A stretch of 64,000 nucleotides of DNA from Pseudomonadota bacterium (GTDB lineage: Bacteria > Pseudomonadota > Alphaproteobacteria > Rhizobiales > Rhizobiaceae), in contig JAEXMK010000016.1 in NCBI GenBank assembly GCA_023444445.1, forward strand, positions 62,001 through 126,000. Direction: 5' to 3'. Made by a program: the position numbers and the translations under genes. A model generated the notes under the pieces. It saw only the letters and a list, made by a program, of their open reading frames with translations. It was not told the DNA's origin and searched no databases. Positions 17,655 to 26,603 of the stretch are shown here, piece after piece (position 1 is the stretch's first letter; every line of letters starts with the position of its first letter).

Positions 17655-19160
17655 TCACGGTGTGCTTGGCTTGCCAAAGCTCGGCGCGGTATTGCCGGGC
17701 GCAAGGAACGGGTTTGCAAAAGGATCGGCATCCGTCCCGGCGCTGGGCATGGGGACGTTGATATGAATTGCGGAAGGATCCGCCACCCTGGCGCCTGACT
17801 TGTAGTGCATCACGATGCCGGGGAACGCGATGATGATGATGACCATGGCAAGCTGGATGAAAAGATAGGGAATGGCGCCAAGATAGATTTGGCTTGATGT
17901 GACGGGCTGGATCGTCTGTCCGGTAATGCGATCCCTATAGGCCCTTGTTGGCGCGACGGACCGCAAAAAGAACAGCGAGAAACCAAAGGGCGGGTGCATG
18001 AATGAGGTCTGCATATTGACCGCCAGCATCACGCCAAACCAGATCAGATCGATGCCAAGAGCATCGGCGACCGGCGCCAGAAGCGGAATGATAATGAAAG
18101 CCAGCTCGAAATAATCGAGGAAGAAGGCCAGGAAAAACACCAGTAGATTGGCAACGATCAGAAAGCCGATCTCACCGCCCGGAACAGATGTCATCAGATG
18201 CTCGACCCAAACGTGGCCGTTCACGCCATAAAAGGTCAGGGAGAAGACACGCGCGCCGAGCAGGATGAGCAGGACGAAGGATGACAGTTTTGCCGTTGCG
18301 TAAAGCGACTGCTGGATAAGGCCGAAATTGAGCTTTCGGTTGGCAAGAGCAAGAGCAAGAGCGCCCACAGCACCCATGGCGCCGCCTTCCGTGGGTGTGG
18401 CGATGCCGAGGAAGATGGTGCCAAGCACGAGGAATATCAGGACGAGCGGCGGCACCAGCGAGGTGACGACCTTGAGCAGCAATTTGCTGCCGCGCAGGGT
18501 CCGCGCCTCCAATGGCAGCGCCGGCACTTTTGCGGGGCTGATAATCGATGTCACGATGATGTAGAGCGTGTAGGCGCCGACGAGCATGAGGCCCGGAATG
18601 AGCGCACCCTTGTACATGTCACCAACCGAGCGGCCGAGCTGATCAGCCAGCACGATCAGGACGAGGCTTGGCGGTATGATCTGTGCAAGCGTGCCGGAAG
18701 CGGCAATCGTGCCGGCGGCGATCTTACGGTCGTAACCGTAACGCAGCATGATCGGGAGGGAGATGAGACCCATCGAAATGACCGAGGCGGCGACGACGCC
18801 GGTAGTGGCCGCCAGAATAGCGCCAACGAAAATCACCGCAAAGGCAATGCCGCCTCGGACTGGCCCAAACAGCTGTCCAATCGTATCCAAAAGGTCTTCC
18901 GCCATGCCGCTCTTTTCAAGGATAAGACCCATGAAGGTGAAGAAGGGTATGGCAAGCAACGTCTCGTTCGACATCTGGCCGAATATGCGATCGGGAATGG
19001 CCTGAAACAGGGTTGCGGGCAGCAGGCCGAGTTCGATCCCGATGAAACCGAAAAAAAAGCCGACAAATGCCAGGGCAAAGGCCACCGGATACCCCAGCAG
19101 CAGCACGATGATGAGCGCAGCGAACATGATCGGCGCGAGATTTTCCGCAAGGAATGCCAT
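17655..19160 (-). CDS. TRAP transporter large permease (DctM type)
   Basis: This 501-residue membrane protein has about 12-13 hydrophobic segments. It begins with the DctM-like AENLAPIMFAALIIVLLLGYPVAF. Conserved family segments include IPFFTFMG with GMAEDLLD, GAILAATTGVVAASVISMG and ASGTLAQIIPPSLVLI. The C-terminal ~50 residues are polar and rich in proline and alanine, a cytoplasmic or periplasmic tail longer than in many DctM proteins. It forms the sodium-driven channel with the small subunit encoded 17 bases upstream. Confidence 0.93.
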   Translation of the reverse strand: MAFLAENLAPIMFAALIIVLLLGYPVAFALAFVGFFFGFIGIELGLLPATLFQAIPDRIFGQMSNETLLAIPFFTFMGLILEKSGMAEDLLDTIGQLFGPVRGGIAFAVIFVGAILAATTGVVAASVISMGLISLPIMLRYGYDRKIAAGTIAASGTLAQIIPPSLVLIVLADQLGRSVGDMYKGALIPGLMLVGAYTLYIIVTSIISPAKVPALPLEARTLRGSKLLLKVVTSLVPPLVLIFLVLGTIFLGIATPTEGGAMGAVGALALALANRKLNFGLIQQSLYATAKLSSFVLLILLGARVFSLTFYGVNGHVWVEHLMTSVPGGEIGFLIVANLLVFFLAFFLDYFELAFIIIPLLAPVADALGIDLIWFGVMLAVNMQTSFMHPPFGFSLFFLRSVAPTRAYRDRITGQTIQPVTSSQIYLGAIPYLFIQLAMVIIIIAFPGIVMHYKSGARVADPSAIHINVPMPSAGTDADPFANPFLAPGNTAPSFGKPSTP

Positions 19161-19177
19161 TATTGTTGTTCCTTCGA

Positions 19178-19726
19178 TCAGAGCATTGCCGCTTCGGCGT
19201 CTGCCGCTGCAACCGGATCAGGAATATCGCCACGCAGGATCGCGACGCGCTTGATGAGTTCCGAAAGGCCCTGCAGGGCGAGCAGGCTGAAGCCGATCGG
19301 TATCAGTGCCCAGACCGGCCACTGGATGAGACCGCCCGTATTGTTCGATACTTCACCGGAGGCGAATTTCTGCAGGAATACCGGCCAGGAGAGGTACACC
19401 GTGATGAGACAGAAAGGCAGGAGAAAGAAGATCGTCCCGAGAATGTCGACCCACAGCTGCCCTTTGCGGGGAAGATTTCCGTAGACCAGATCGACCTTTA
19501 CGTGCTCGTTGTTCAGAAGCGTGTAGGCCGCGGCGATCAGAAACACCGCAGAAAACAAGTACCACTGCGATTCCAGCCAGGCGTTTGAACTCATGGAAAA
19601 CGCCTTGCGCATGATAGCGTTGATGGCGCTGATGAAGATGGCCGCAAGAAGCAGCCAGGAAATAGATTTGCCAATGGCTGAATTGGCAGCATCGATGGCG
19701 CGCGAAACGGCCAATAGAAACTTCAT
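19178..19726 (-). CDS. TRAP transporter small permease (DctQ type)
   Basis: This 182-residue protein has four hydrophobic segments, the usual DctQ topology, with the family-typical SSNAWLESQWYLFSAVFLIAAAYTLLNNEHVKVDL. The ATG selected has GGGGAGG upstream at good spacing. A longer frame with 30 extra codons lacks such a site and adds a non-membrane N-terminus unlike DctQ. It is the first gene of the TRAP operon, so the promoter should lie in the 19727-19903 gap. Confidence 0.9.
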   Translation of the reverse strand: MKFLLAVSRAIDAANSAIGKSISWLLLAAIFISAINAIMRKAFSMSSNAWLESQWYLFSAVFLIAAAYTLLNNEHVKVDLVYGNLPRKGQLWVDILGTIFFLLPFCLITVYLSWPVFLQKFASGEVSNNTGGLIQWPVWALIPIGFSLLALQGLSELIKRVAILRGDIPDPVAAADAEAAML

Positions 19727-19903
19727 GATATCCTCCCCGAAAGCGGCCACGTACTCCTCAATACGCGAGCGGTCGCTATAGGTCGGGCACGATATCAACC
19801 CCCGCTTCATGCTCAAGGGCTATGGAAGGCCGATTTTTCCAGGCATACCGAGAACTGGGTATGTGGGGGGAATGGCGGGAAAACAGGGGTGACGTTGCGC
19901 CGC

Positions 19904-21145
19904 CTACCCGAGAACCTGAAGTACCGAGGCCAAAAGCATGTTGCATCCGGCTACACTATGTTCGGGCTCGACGTATTCGCACTCATTATGACTAAGACCA
20001 TCCCGGCATGGAACGAAGATCATTGCTGATGGAGCGACGCGATTCATGAAAAGGGCGTCGTGAAACGCGCCGGACAACATGCGTTGCGTCACGAAACTCC
20101 GCTCCAGTGCGGCGCTATCCAACCTCTTGAGAATATGCTCGGGGAAATTAGCCGGCGGCATGTCGAAGATCTGTGCGATCGTTGCTTCACAATTTTGATC
20201 GCTCGCTGCCGTCTGGATCACGGCACGAATTTTATTCTCCATTGTGTCAAGCGCGTCGGATGATGGATGTCTGATATCCACCGTAAAGGTGACGGTCTGC
20301 GGGATGGCGTTGACGGCGCCGGGCTGCAATGCAATTCGTCCGACGGTGAAGCGGGCGGCGGTATCCTGCGGCATCATGGCGGGGAACAGCAATCCAAGTG
20401 CACTGACAGCGGCATGGAAGGGGTCGCGCCGGTACGGCAGCGCCGTGGTGCCCGCATGCGCGGTCTGGCCGGTGATGGATACTTCCAGCCAGCGTGTGCC
20501 CTGTATGCCCGTCACTATGCCAATAGGAACGCCCTGTTTCTCAAGAGACGGACCCTGTTCGATGTGGACCTCGATATAAGCAAATACCGGAAAGCCGAGA
20601 TCGCGCATTTTGGCTTCCGGCAGGCTCTCCAGGGTTGCGGAAAGCTCGCCCGTAAAATCGGCGCCGTTATCCGTGGCAAGGAGCTTCATCCAGTCCTGCG
20701 GTATTTTTTGGGAGGCAAAAGCCATCGATCCCATGCAGCCCGGAGCAAAACGGCAACCTTCTTCGTTGGTGAAGGCGACGACCTCGACTGGCCGTTCCGT
20801 CACGATCTCCAGGTCCTCAAGTGTTTCGAGAACCTCGAATGCCGAGAGCGTTCCCAGCGCTCCATCAAACCGGCCGCCTGCGGGCTGACTGTCAAGGTGG
20901 CTGCCGATCAGAAGCGGCGAAAGTGTTTCGTCACGGCCGCTGCGGCGAATGAAAAGATTGGCGACGGGATCCTGAAACACCGAAAATCCCCTGCTGATGG
21001 CGAGTTCCGCCAGCAGCCGTCTTGCCTCGCGATCCAGTCCGGTCAGCGCCTGGCGGTTGACGCCGCCCTTTTCGGTTGCTCCGATTGTTGCAAACCGGTC
21101 TAGATTTGCCAGCAGTCTTTCACCGTTGATCGAAAACTTTGCCAT
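19904..21145 (-). CDS. M20-family ureido/amidohydrolase (allantoate amidohydrolase or N-carbamoyl-L-amino acid hydrolase type)
   Basis: This 413-residue binuclear zinc hydrolase has the M20/M28 metal ligands: GSHLDSQPAGGRFDGALG (His, Asp), NEEGCRF (Glu), AYIEVHIEQGP (His) and SHNECEYV (His). The HAGTT segment is the dimerisation/oxyanion region. Members cleave allantoate, ureidoglycine, beta-ureidopropionate or N-carbamoyl-L-amino acids. GTRWLEVSITGQTAHAG places it in this Zn-dependent ureido group and not among dipeptidases. Start: MAKFSING with GAGGG upstream, preferred over a frame 16 codons longer. It lies 13 bases after the BtpA gene, so it probably belongs to that catabolic unit. Confidence 0.88.
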   Translation of the reverse strand: MAKFSINGERLLANLDRFATIGATEKGGVNRQALTGLDREARRLLAELAISRGFSVFQDPVANLFIRRSGRDETLSPLLIGSHLDSQPAGGRFDGALGTLSAFEVLETLEDLEIVTERPVEVVAFTNEEGCRFAPGCMGSMAFASQKIPQDWMKLLATDNGADFTGELSATLESLPEAKMRDLGFPVFAYIEVHIEQGPSLEKQGVPIGIVTGIQGTRWLEVSITGQTAHAGTTALPYRRDPFHAAVSALGLLFPAMMPQDTAARFTVGRIALQPGAVNAIPQTVTFTVDIRHPSSDALDTMENKIRAVIQTAASDQNCEATIAQIFDMPPANFPEHILKRLDSAALERSFVTQRMLSGAFHDALFMNRVAPSAMIFVPCRDGLSHNECEYVEPEHSVAGCNMLLASVLQVLG

Positions 21146-21158
21146 CGCTGTTTTTCCC

Positions 21159-22001
21159 TCAGGCTTCAAGGCCGGGACGGGCTGCGGCAACAAAAGAACG
21201 TACCCGCGCCAGCTCGACCGGGTTCCACCAGACGCCGCCTTCCTTCAACGATGACGCCACGATCACGCCGCTGGTGCGTTTGAGAATGTCGACGATATTG
21301 CCCTCATTGACACCCGACCCGACCAGCAGCGGCAAATGTGTTGCCGCACCGATTTCCTCGATTTCTTCCAGGGTCGCACTGTTGCCGGTGCGCTGGCCTG
21401 TCGCGATGACCCCGTCGGCGTCGAAGAAGGCAAGGTCGCGCGTCAGTTCATCAATGCTGCGATCTGCCGTGATGGCGTGGGCGCCGTGCTTGACATGGCT
21501 GTCGGCAAAAACCTTGATGTGCTCTGCCCGCAGCAGCGAACGGTAACGCATCGCCTCGGCTGCGCGCCCCTCCATGAAACCCTCATTGGCCACATAGGCA
21601 TTGGCCCATTGATTGACGCGGATGAACTTTGCCCCGCCCGCCATGGCTATGGCGAAGGCTGGAATGGGGGCATTTGCCAGCACGTTGATGCCCACGGGAA
21701 CGCCGGCGGCACGAACGATACGGTCTGTCACCACGCTCATGAAGGCTGATGTTTCCGGTCCGATATCGTCGGGCTTGGAGAAAGGCACGTCCCCATGATT
21801 TTCGATGATCAGCCCGTGCATGCCGCCTCCAACGAGGCGTTCCGCATCGCGCATGCAGGTATCATAGATCGCATCCATGCTCGCGCTGCGATAACGCGGC
21901 GCTCCGGGAAAGGCCGGGCAATGGATCATGCCGATCAGCGCTTTGCTGCGACCGAAAATTTCCTTGATAGCATTGGCCGCGTTGTCGGATATGGTCTGCA
22001 T
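21159..22001 (-). CDS. BtpA/SgcQ family TIM-barrel protein
   Basis: This 280-residue protein carries the BtpA-family signatures: ALIGMIHCPAFPGAPRY at the N-terminus, GLIIENHGDVPF, GINVLANAP, FADSHVKHGAH and the C-terminal LPLLVGSGVNEGNIVDIL. BtpA was first linked to photosystem I assembly in cyanobacteria. In heterotrophs the family (SgcQ in the E. coli sgc sugar cluster) sits in sugar or nucleoside catabolic operons with no proven reaction. Here it is next to a PfkB kinase and a ribose-type ABC transporter, so a sugar-phosphate enzyme is likely. Its start is only 24 bases from the divergent kinase start. Confidence 0.9.
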   Translation of the reverse strand: MQTISDNAANAIKEIFGRSKALIGMIHCPAFPGAPRYRSASMDAIYDTCMRDAERLVGGGMHGLIIENHGDVPFSKPDDIGPETSAFMSVVTDRIVRAAGVPVGINVLANAPIPAFAIAMAGGAKFIRVNQWANAYVANEGFMEGRAAEAMRYRSLLRAEHIKVFADSHVKHGAHAITADRSIDELTRDLAFFDADGVIATGQRTGNSATLEEIEEIGAATHLPLLVGSGVNEGNIVDILKRTSGVIVASSLKEGGVWWNPVELARVRSFVAAARPGLEA

Positions 22002-22025
22002 TTCAGTCCCTTTCGAAAGTTCTCC

Positions 22026-22922
22026 ATGCGCGCCTTTGTTATCGGCAATATCGCACTTGATGAAACCTATTCCATTGCCGCACTGCCGGAGGCAGGCGCT
22101 TCGATCTTCGGCGAGCAGGCCTCGCGCAGTCTAGGAGGCAAAGGCTGCAACCAAGCCATCGTTCTTTCACGCTGCGGTGTTGAAACCACTCTGGTTGCCG
22201 CCGTCGGCACGGACGACCGTGCCATTGCTATCGAAAAAGCGCTCACTCGCGAGCACCTGACACCAAAGCTTGTTCCCGTCGCCAGCGCCACCAGCGATAT
22301 CTCCATCATCCTGACCACCCCGGACGGCGAAAACTCCATCATCACCACCCGGTCCGCAGCTGCAGCGCTTGATAAGGACGCTGCCCTGGAGGCACTCGGT
22401 GATGCCGTATCCGGTGACCTCGTCATCCTCCAGGGCAACCTCTCGGAAGAAACCACCCTCGCCATTCTCAACGCCGCGAGATCGAAGGGGCTAAAGGCGG
22501 CCTTCAATCCGTCGCCCCTGCAACCCTGGTTCGCAAGCGTCCTGCCGCTCATCGACATTGCCGTCCTCAATCGAATCGAGGCTGAGGCGCTGACCGGCGA
22601 AACCGGCGCTGGGGCAGGCGTTTTACTGCTGCGCGCGGGCGTCTGCCGCGTCATCGTCACACTCGGCGGACAGGGCTGCGTGCTCGTGTCCGCCGATGGC
22701 GTCATCGAGGTCCCTGCCGTGCCCGCCACGATTGTCGACACCACGGGTGCCGGCGATTGCTTCACGGGTGTTGCGCTCGCCTCCGCTACACGTCGCGGCG
22801 TCGCCGTGGATGCGCGCGCCCTTGAGGATGCCGCAAGGGCCGCAGCCATCACGGTCGGCCGCCGTGGCACGCAGGATGCCTTTCCCAGCCATGAAGAACT
22901 GATGACCATCCTGCGGGCTTGA
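22026..22922 (+). CDS. PfkB-family carbohydrate/nucleoside kinase
   Basis: This 298-residue ribokinase-fold kinase has the sugar motif LGGKGCNQAIVLSRCG near residue 35 and the ATP/anion-hole motif VDTTGAGDCFTG with the catalytic aspartate near residue 240. It probably phosphorylates a pentose, nucleoside or related sugar brought in by the ABC transporter of this island. The frame is open for 77 codons further upstream, but that stretch runs antisense through the BtpA gene and does not look like a kinase N-terminus, so the internal ATG is used. It is the only plus-strand gene in the island. Confidence 0.9.
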   Translation: MRAFVIGNIALDETYSIAALPEAGASIFGEQASRSLGGKGCNQAIVLSRCGVETTLVAAVGTDDRAIAIEKALTREHLTPKLVPVASATSDISIILTTPDGENSIITTRSAAAALDKDAALEALGDAVSGDLVILQGNLSEETTLAILNAARSKGLKAAFNPSPLQPWFASVLPLIDIAVLNRIEAEALTGETGAGAGVLLLRAGVCRVIVTLGGQGCVLVSADGVIEVPAVPATIVDTTGAGDCFTGVALASATRRGVAVDARALEDAARAAAITVGRRGTQDAFPSHEELMTILRA

Positions 22923-22931
22923 GCCTGCTGA

Positions 22932-23702
22932 TCACGGCTTTTCCGTCAGCCAGCCGAGAGTGTTCTTCCACAGGCGCCCATAGCCGTCCCATTCGCAGAA
23001 GGCGGGAGACAGCCAGTGCGGACCAATGTCGGATGTCCATGCAGCCGTGCGGCCCTTGCCGAAACGTCCGGTGACGAGCAGCGGATGGGAACCCTGATCT
23101 TCCGGCAGGCGGGCAACCACCTCGACATCGGCGCGGTCACGCACCTCGACCTCGTTCACCCCCAGCAGTAGCGGCCATTCCCCGGAAAGACCAGCAACGG
23201 TCGGATGGTCGGGTTTCAGAACGTTGGCCGTCGAGCCTTCCGGAATTTCCACGCGGTCGTCCCACGGAAGGCAGGTAACGGGAAGCGTGTCTTCCACCGG
23301 CGTGCGGCGCCAGCGGGCCTTGCCGTCGATACCCTGGAAGGAAAAATAGCCGCCGACCATCAGCAGGCCGCCACCCTTTTCCACCCATGCCTTGATAAGT
23401 TTCAAACGGTTCGGAACGGTCTTCGACTGCAGCCAGACGGCCGGCGGCAGCAGGAGAGAATTTGCGCCGATATCCGAGAGAATGATGACGTCATACGCGT
23501 CTAGCCCGACCATCTCGAAGGGGAACTTCTCCACAGCATCATGAGCGGTCATGTAAGTCAGCTCATATTCGCTGCCTTCCAGAGCCTTCACCAGCGGTTC
23601 TGCACCCAGATGAAAGGTGACGCTGCCAAACTGATCGAAGCCCTTGTAGTGGGTGGCGGAACTGACCCAGCTTTCACCGACGAGGAGCACTTTTTTTGTC
23701 AT
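22932..23702 (-). CDS. Class I glutamine-amidotransferase-like protein (COG5426 type)
   Basis: This 256-residue cytoplasmic protein has a flavodoxin-like GATase fold: KKVLLVGESWVSSATHYKGFD, DAYDVIILSDIGANSLLLPP, WVEKGGGLLMVGGYFSFQGI and a late TSDIGPHWL. The position of the usual nucleophile is occupied by glycine-rich VGGYFS with no cysteine, so a true glutaminase is unlikely. It resembles ThuA/trehalose-utilisation-type and COG5426 proteins, whose reactions are unknown. It is convergent with the kinase (9-base gap) and lies 24 bases after the phosphotriesterase-like gene, as part of the ABC-transporter operon. Confidence 0.75.
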   Translation of the reverse strand: MTKKVLLVGESWVSSATHYKGFDQFGSVTFHLGAEPLVKALEGSEYELTYMTAHDAVEKFPFEMVGLDAYDVIILSDIGANSLLLPPAVWLQSKTVPNRLKLIKAWVEKGGGLLMVGGYFSFQGIDGKARWRRTPVEDTLPVTCLPWDDRVEIPEGSTANVLKPDHPTVAGLSGEWPLLLGVNEVEVRDRADVEVVARLPEDQGSHPLLVTGRFGKGRTAAWTSDIGPHWLSPAFCEWDGYGRLWKNTLGWLTEKP

Positions 23703-23726
23703 GATCTTTCCATTTCCATAGTTTCG

Positions 23727-24794
23727 TCAGGTCTTCGCCTGGAAGACCGAGCGCGGATTGTCCCGCATGAGAGTTTGAAGAGTGGCGTCATCGAGCCCGT
23801 GCCGCTTCAGGCGCGGCAGGAAATGCCTGAGGATATAGGCGTAGCCATTGCCGCCATACCGCGTCAGCATCATTTTCAGGAAGACGTCGTGGGAAAGCAG
23901 AATGCGGTCGAGGTAACCGCCTTCCACCAGCGTGACGATCGACCGGGCAGCATCCTCGTCGCTGGGGCATTGCACCTGCTGATCGGCGTAGAAAAAATCC
24001 ATGCCGATCATATCATATTCGATGAAGGCGCCGCGGCCTGCGAGTTCGCTCTGATATGCTATGTCCGCGTGGGATGGGTTCATGTGGCAGAGAACGGTGT
24101 GGCTGAGATCCGCACCTTCCTCCGCGACGATATCGAGAACCCTGTGTCCCAGTCGAAGCCATCCCGGCAGATGAACCATTAGGGGAAGGCCGGTGCGAAC
24201 CTGTGCCTGCGCCGCTCCTCGAAGGGACTTTTCCTCAGCGGCCGTGAAATCTGCCGATACCCCGATTTCGCCGATCAGGCCGATGCGGACATCTGTGCCA
24301 TCGACACCGTGGAGCGCTTCGTGCACGATCTCGTCGGCTATGGCTTCGATGGTCAGCCCAGCCACTTTTTCGGGGTGGGAGGACGCAAGGTAATAACCCG
24401 CTCCCATCACGACGTTGAGCCCGGTTGCCTCCGAAATCCTCCGTAATGCCAACGGATTTCTGCCGATGCCCTGACAGGTTGGCTCCACGACTGTCTGTCC
24501 ACCGGCGGTCGCGAAATCTTTCAGCTCCGCAATCGCCAGCGGTTCGTCGTCGAGCGTGATATTGTGCTTGTTGACGAAGGGATCCTGACGTAGCTCGCCG
24601 AGTATTTCCATGCAGACAAAACCTTCGGCAAGATATTGCCGCTCCGGTGTCTTGGGGGCGTGCCACCAGCAACGGCAGTCGTTGAGGATGTGCTCGTGCA
24701 TCAGGGTCACGCCAAGCTGGTCCGCAGCGATTGCGCCACGCACGGTCATGATCTTTCCCGACCGGATATGTCCCTCAGAGAGTTCCGTGGTCAT
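23727..24794 (-). CDS. Phosphotriesterase-family metal-dependent hydrolase
   Basis: This 355-residue amidohydrolase-superfamily barrel has metal ligands in order: TLMHEH (two His), a glutamate in GLIGEIGVS at the place where classical phosphotriesterase has a carbamylated lysine, HLPGW, HMNPSH and SHDVF (Asp). The VVEPTCQGIGRNP segment and LGVTLMHEHIL start are typical of COG1735. Many COG1735 members hydrolyse (phospho)sugar lactones and not phosphotriesters; such a role fits a sugar island. It lies 4 bases after the permease gene. The true substrate is unknown. Confidence 0.88.
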   Translation of the reverse strand: MTTELSEGHIRSGKIMTVRGAIAADQLGVTLMHEHILNDCRCWWHAPKTPERQYLAEGFVCMEILGELRQDPFVNKHNITLDDEPLAIAELKDFATAGGQTVVEPTCQGIGRNPLALRRISEATGLNVVMGAGYYLASSHPEKVAGLTIEAIADEIVHEALHGVDGTDVRIGLIGEIGVSADFTAAEEKSLRGAAQAQVRTGLPLMVHLPGWLRLGHRVLDIVAEEGADLSHTVLCHMNPSHADIAYQSELAGRGAFIEYDMIGMDFFYADQQVQCPSDEDAARSIVTLVEGGYLDRILLSHDVFLKMMLTRYGGNGYAYILRHFLPRLKRHGLDDATLQTLMRDNPRSVFQAKT

Positions 24795-24798
24795 CGCA

Positions 24799-25803
24799 TT
24801 ACCCCTTTCTCTTCGCGCCGAGGCGGAAGTTGGCGGTGAAGATGCGCGTGTTGAGCCAGATTGCTGCGAGAATGATGGCGCCCGTCACGATCTGGGTAAA
24901 GAAGGGAGAGATATGCATGAGGATAAGGCCATTGCCGATGACGGCGATGGTCATGGTGCCCAGAACCGTGCCGAGAATGGTGCCGCGACCGCCCATCAAC
25001 GATGTGCCGCCCAGAACCACCGCCGCAACCACCTGAAGCTCGAAACCGACCGCCGCATTCGAGGATCCCGACCCCAGCCGTGCAGCAATCATCAGGCCGG
25101 CAATGGCCGAGGCTACGCCCGCGGCCAGATAGACCGAGGCGAGAATCCATTTGGCTGGCATCCCCACGCGGCGCGCCGCTTCGGGATTGGAGCCGACGGC
25201 GACGACGCGACGACCATATCTGGTGCTCGAAAGAACGATATAGGCGATCACTGTGACGACGATGCCGATCAGGGCTGGGACCGGCATGCCGAGGAAATCA
25301 CCCCGTCCGAGGTAAAAGAACCCGGGTGCTTCCGGTATCGGCACGGAGTAGCCCTGTGTGATGTAGAGGGCGACGCCGCGCAGTATGGAGAGGCCGGCAA
25401 GCGTTACGATGAAGGCTGGAATACCCTGATAGGCAATGAACCAGCCCTGTACGAGGCCGAGCCCGCCTCCGAGCACGAGCATGGCGACGACAACCAGCGG
25501 CCAGGGGTAACCGGCCGCGAGCAGGATCGCCCCGACGGCGTTGATGAGGGCGACCATGGAGCCGACGGACAGATCGATACCGCCGGTGATGATGACGAAT
25601 GTCATCGCGACGGAGACAATCAGGATGGGCGCGGCCTGACGGACAACGTTCAGAAGATTGCCGGCCGTCAGAAACGTATCGGTGGTTGCGGAGAAGAACA
25701 CCATGCAGAGGGCAAAAAAGGCCGCGATGGAAAGCACCTGCGCATTCTCGGCGAAAAAGTCCGAAAGCGGCGAGCCTTTGGCGCGTTCAGTATAGACGGT
25801 CAA
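24799..25803 (-). CDS. Ribose-type ABC transporter permease
   Basis: This 334-residue BPD_transp_2 permease (RbsC/FrcC-like) has about ten hydrophobic segments. The family motif GGIDLSVGSMVALINAVGA is near residue 65, GAIDL-type features follow, and the EAA-like loop contains RVGMPAKWILASVYLAAG with SNAAVGFELQVVAAVVLGGTSLMGGRGT near the C-terminus. It forms the membrane channel with the ATPase, whose stop overlaps its ATG by 4 bases. The protein ends with a short basic tail. Confidence 0.93.
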   Translation of the reverse strand: MTVYTERAKGSPLSDFFAENAQVLSIAAFFALCMVFFSATTDTFLTAGNLLNVVRQAAPILIVSVAMTFVIITGGIDLSVGSMVALINAVGAILLAAGYPWPLVVVAMLVLGGGLGLVQGWFIAYQGIPAFIVTLAGLSILRGVALYITQGYSVPIPEAPGFFYLGRGDFLGMPVPALIGIVVTVIAYIVLSSTRYGRRVVAVGSNPEAARRVGMPAKWILASVYLAAGVASAIAGLMIAARLGSGSSNAAVGFELQVVAAVVLGGTSLMGGRGTILGTVLGTMTIAVIGNGLILMHISPFFTQIVTGAIILAAIWLNTRIFTANFRLGAKRKG

Positions 25804-26603
25804 TGGCGTTGCCCTCCCACGATCAGCCGCACGAGGTCTTCGAGGCTGGTGTCGTTGATCTGGCGCTCCGCCACCTTGGTGCCCTCATACATGACGGCGA
25901 TGCGGTCGCAGACCCGGAAGAGGTCCTGAAGGCGGTGGGTGATGAGGATGACCGATACGCCCTTTGCCTTAACGCGATTGATGAGCGAAAGCACGGCTTC
26001 CACCTCCGCAACGGCAAGCGCCGATGTCGGCTCGTCCATGATCAGGACCTTCGGATTGAAGGAGGCCGCGCGCGCAATGGCGATTGCCTGTCGCTGGCCG
26101 CCGGACAGCTTCTCCACCTTGGAGGTGAGACGCGGAATGCGGATTTCCAGAGCATCCAGCATCTTGCGGGCTTCCGAAAGCATGGTCGGCCGGTCGAGAA
26201 AGGGCCCCTTGGTAATTTCGCGCCCGAGGAAGAGATTGCCGACGACGTCGATATGGTCGCAGAGGCTCAGATCCTGAAAGACCATTTCGATGTTACGGTT
26301 GCGGGCATCGGCAGGGCCGGAGAAGCGAATGGCTTCCCCTTCCATTGTGATCGTGCCTTCATCAGGGATATAGGTGCCGGAAATCACCTTGGTAAGGGTG
26401 GATTTACCGGCCGCATTGTCGCCGACGAGACCGAGGCACTCGCCGGGGAAGATATCGAGATCGACGCCGCGAAGCGCCTGATGCGAGCCGAATGTCTTGC
26501 GGATATTGCGCAGGGAGATACGCGCTTCACGATCGGGCTGCCGGGAGAGAATATCTCCCCCGGCGCCGTCGACAGCGCCTGTGTGCTGTCCGGCCGCAAT
26601 CAT
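25800..26603 (-). CDS. Ribose/fructose-type ABC transporter ATPase, single domain
   Basis: This 267-residue ATP-binding protein has Walker A GDNAAGKST, signature LSGGQRQAIAIARA, Walker B VLIMDEPTSAL and the switch histidine in LITHRLQDL. Unlike RbsA (two fused ATPase domains, ~500 residues), it has one domain, as in rhizobial FrcA-type fructose/mannose importers. The start is the ATG that overlaps the binding-protein stop as ATGA; a frame reaching 68 codons further upstream is antisense-like sequence. The 4-base overlaps on both sides show tight translational coupling. Confidence 0.93.
   Translation of the reverse strand: MIAAGQHTGAVDGAGGDILSRQPDREARISLRNIRKTFGSHQALRGVDLDIFPGECLGLVGDNAAGKSTLTKVISGTYIPDEGTITMEGEAIRFSGPADARNRNIEMVFQDLSLCDHIDVVGNLFLGREITKGPFLDRPTMLSEARKMLDALEIRIPRLTSKVEKLSGGQRQAIAIARAASFNPKVLIMDEPTSALAVAEVEAVLSLINRVKAKGVSVILITHRLQDLFRVCDRIAVMYEGTKVAERQINDTSLEDLVRLIVGGQRH

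Noticed and set aside
23727-24794. Organophosphate-degrading phosphotriesterase
   Set aside because: The bridging lysine appears to be Glu and the context is sugar-type catabolism, so a lactonase or phospho-sugar role is more likely.
24610-25929. 439-codon plus-strand frame
   Set aside because: It is antisense to the phosphotriesterase-like and ABC genes, with shadow-type composition.
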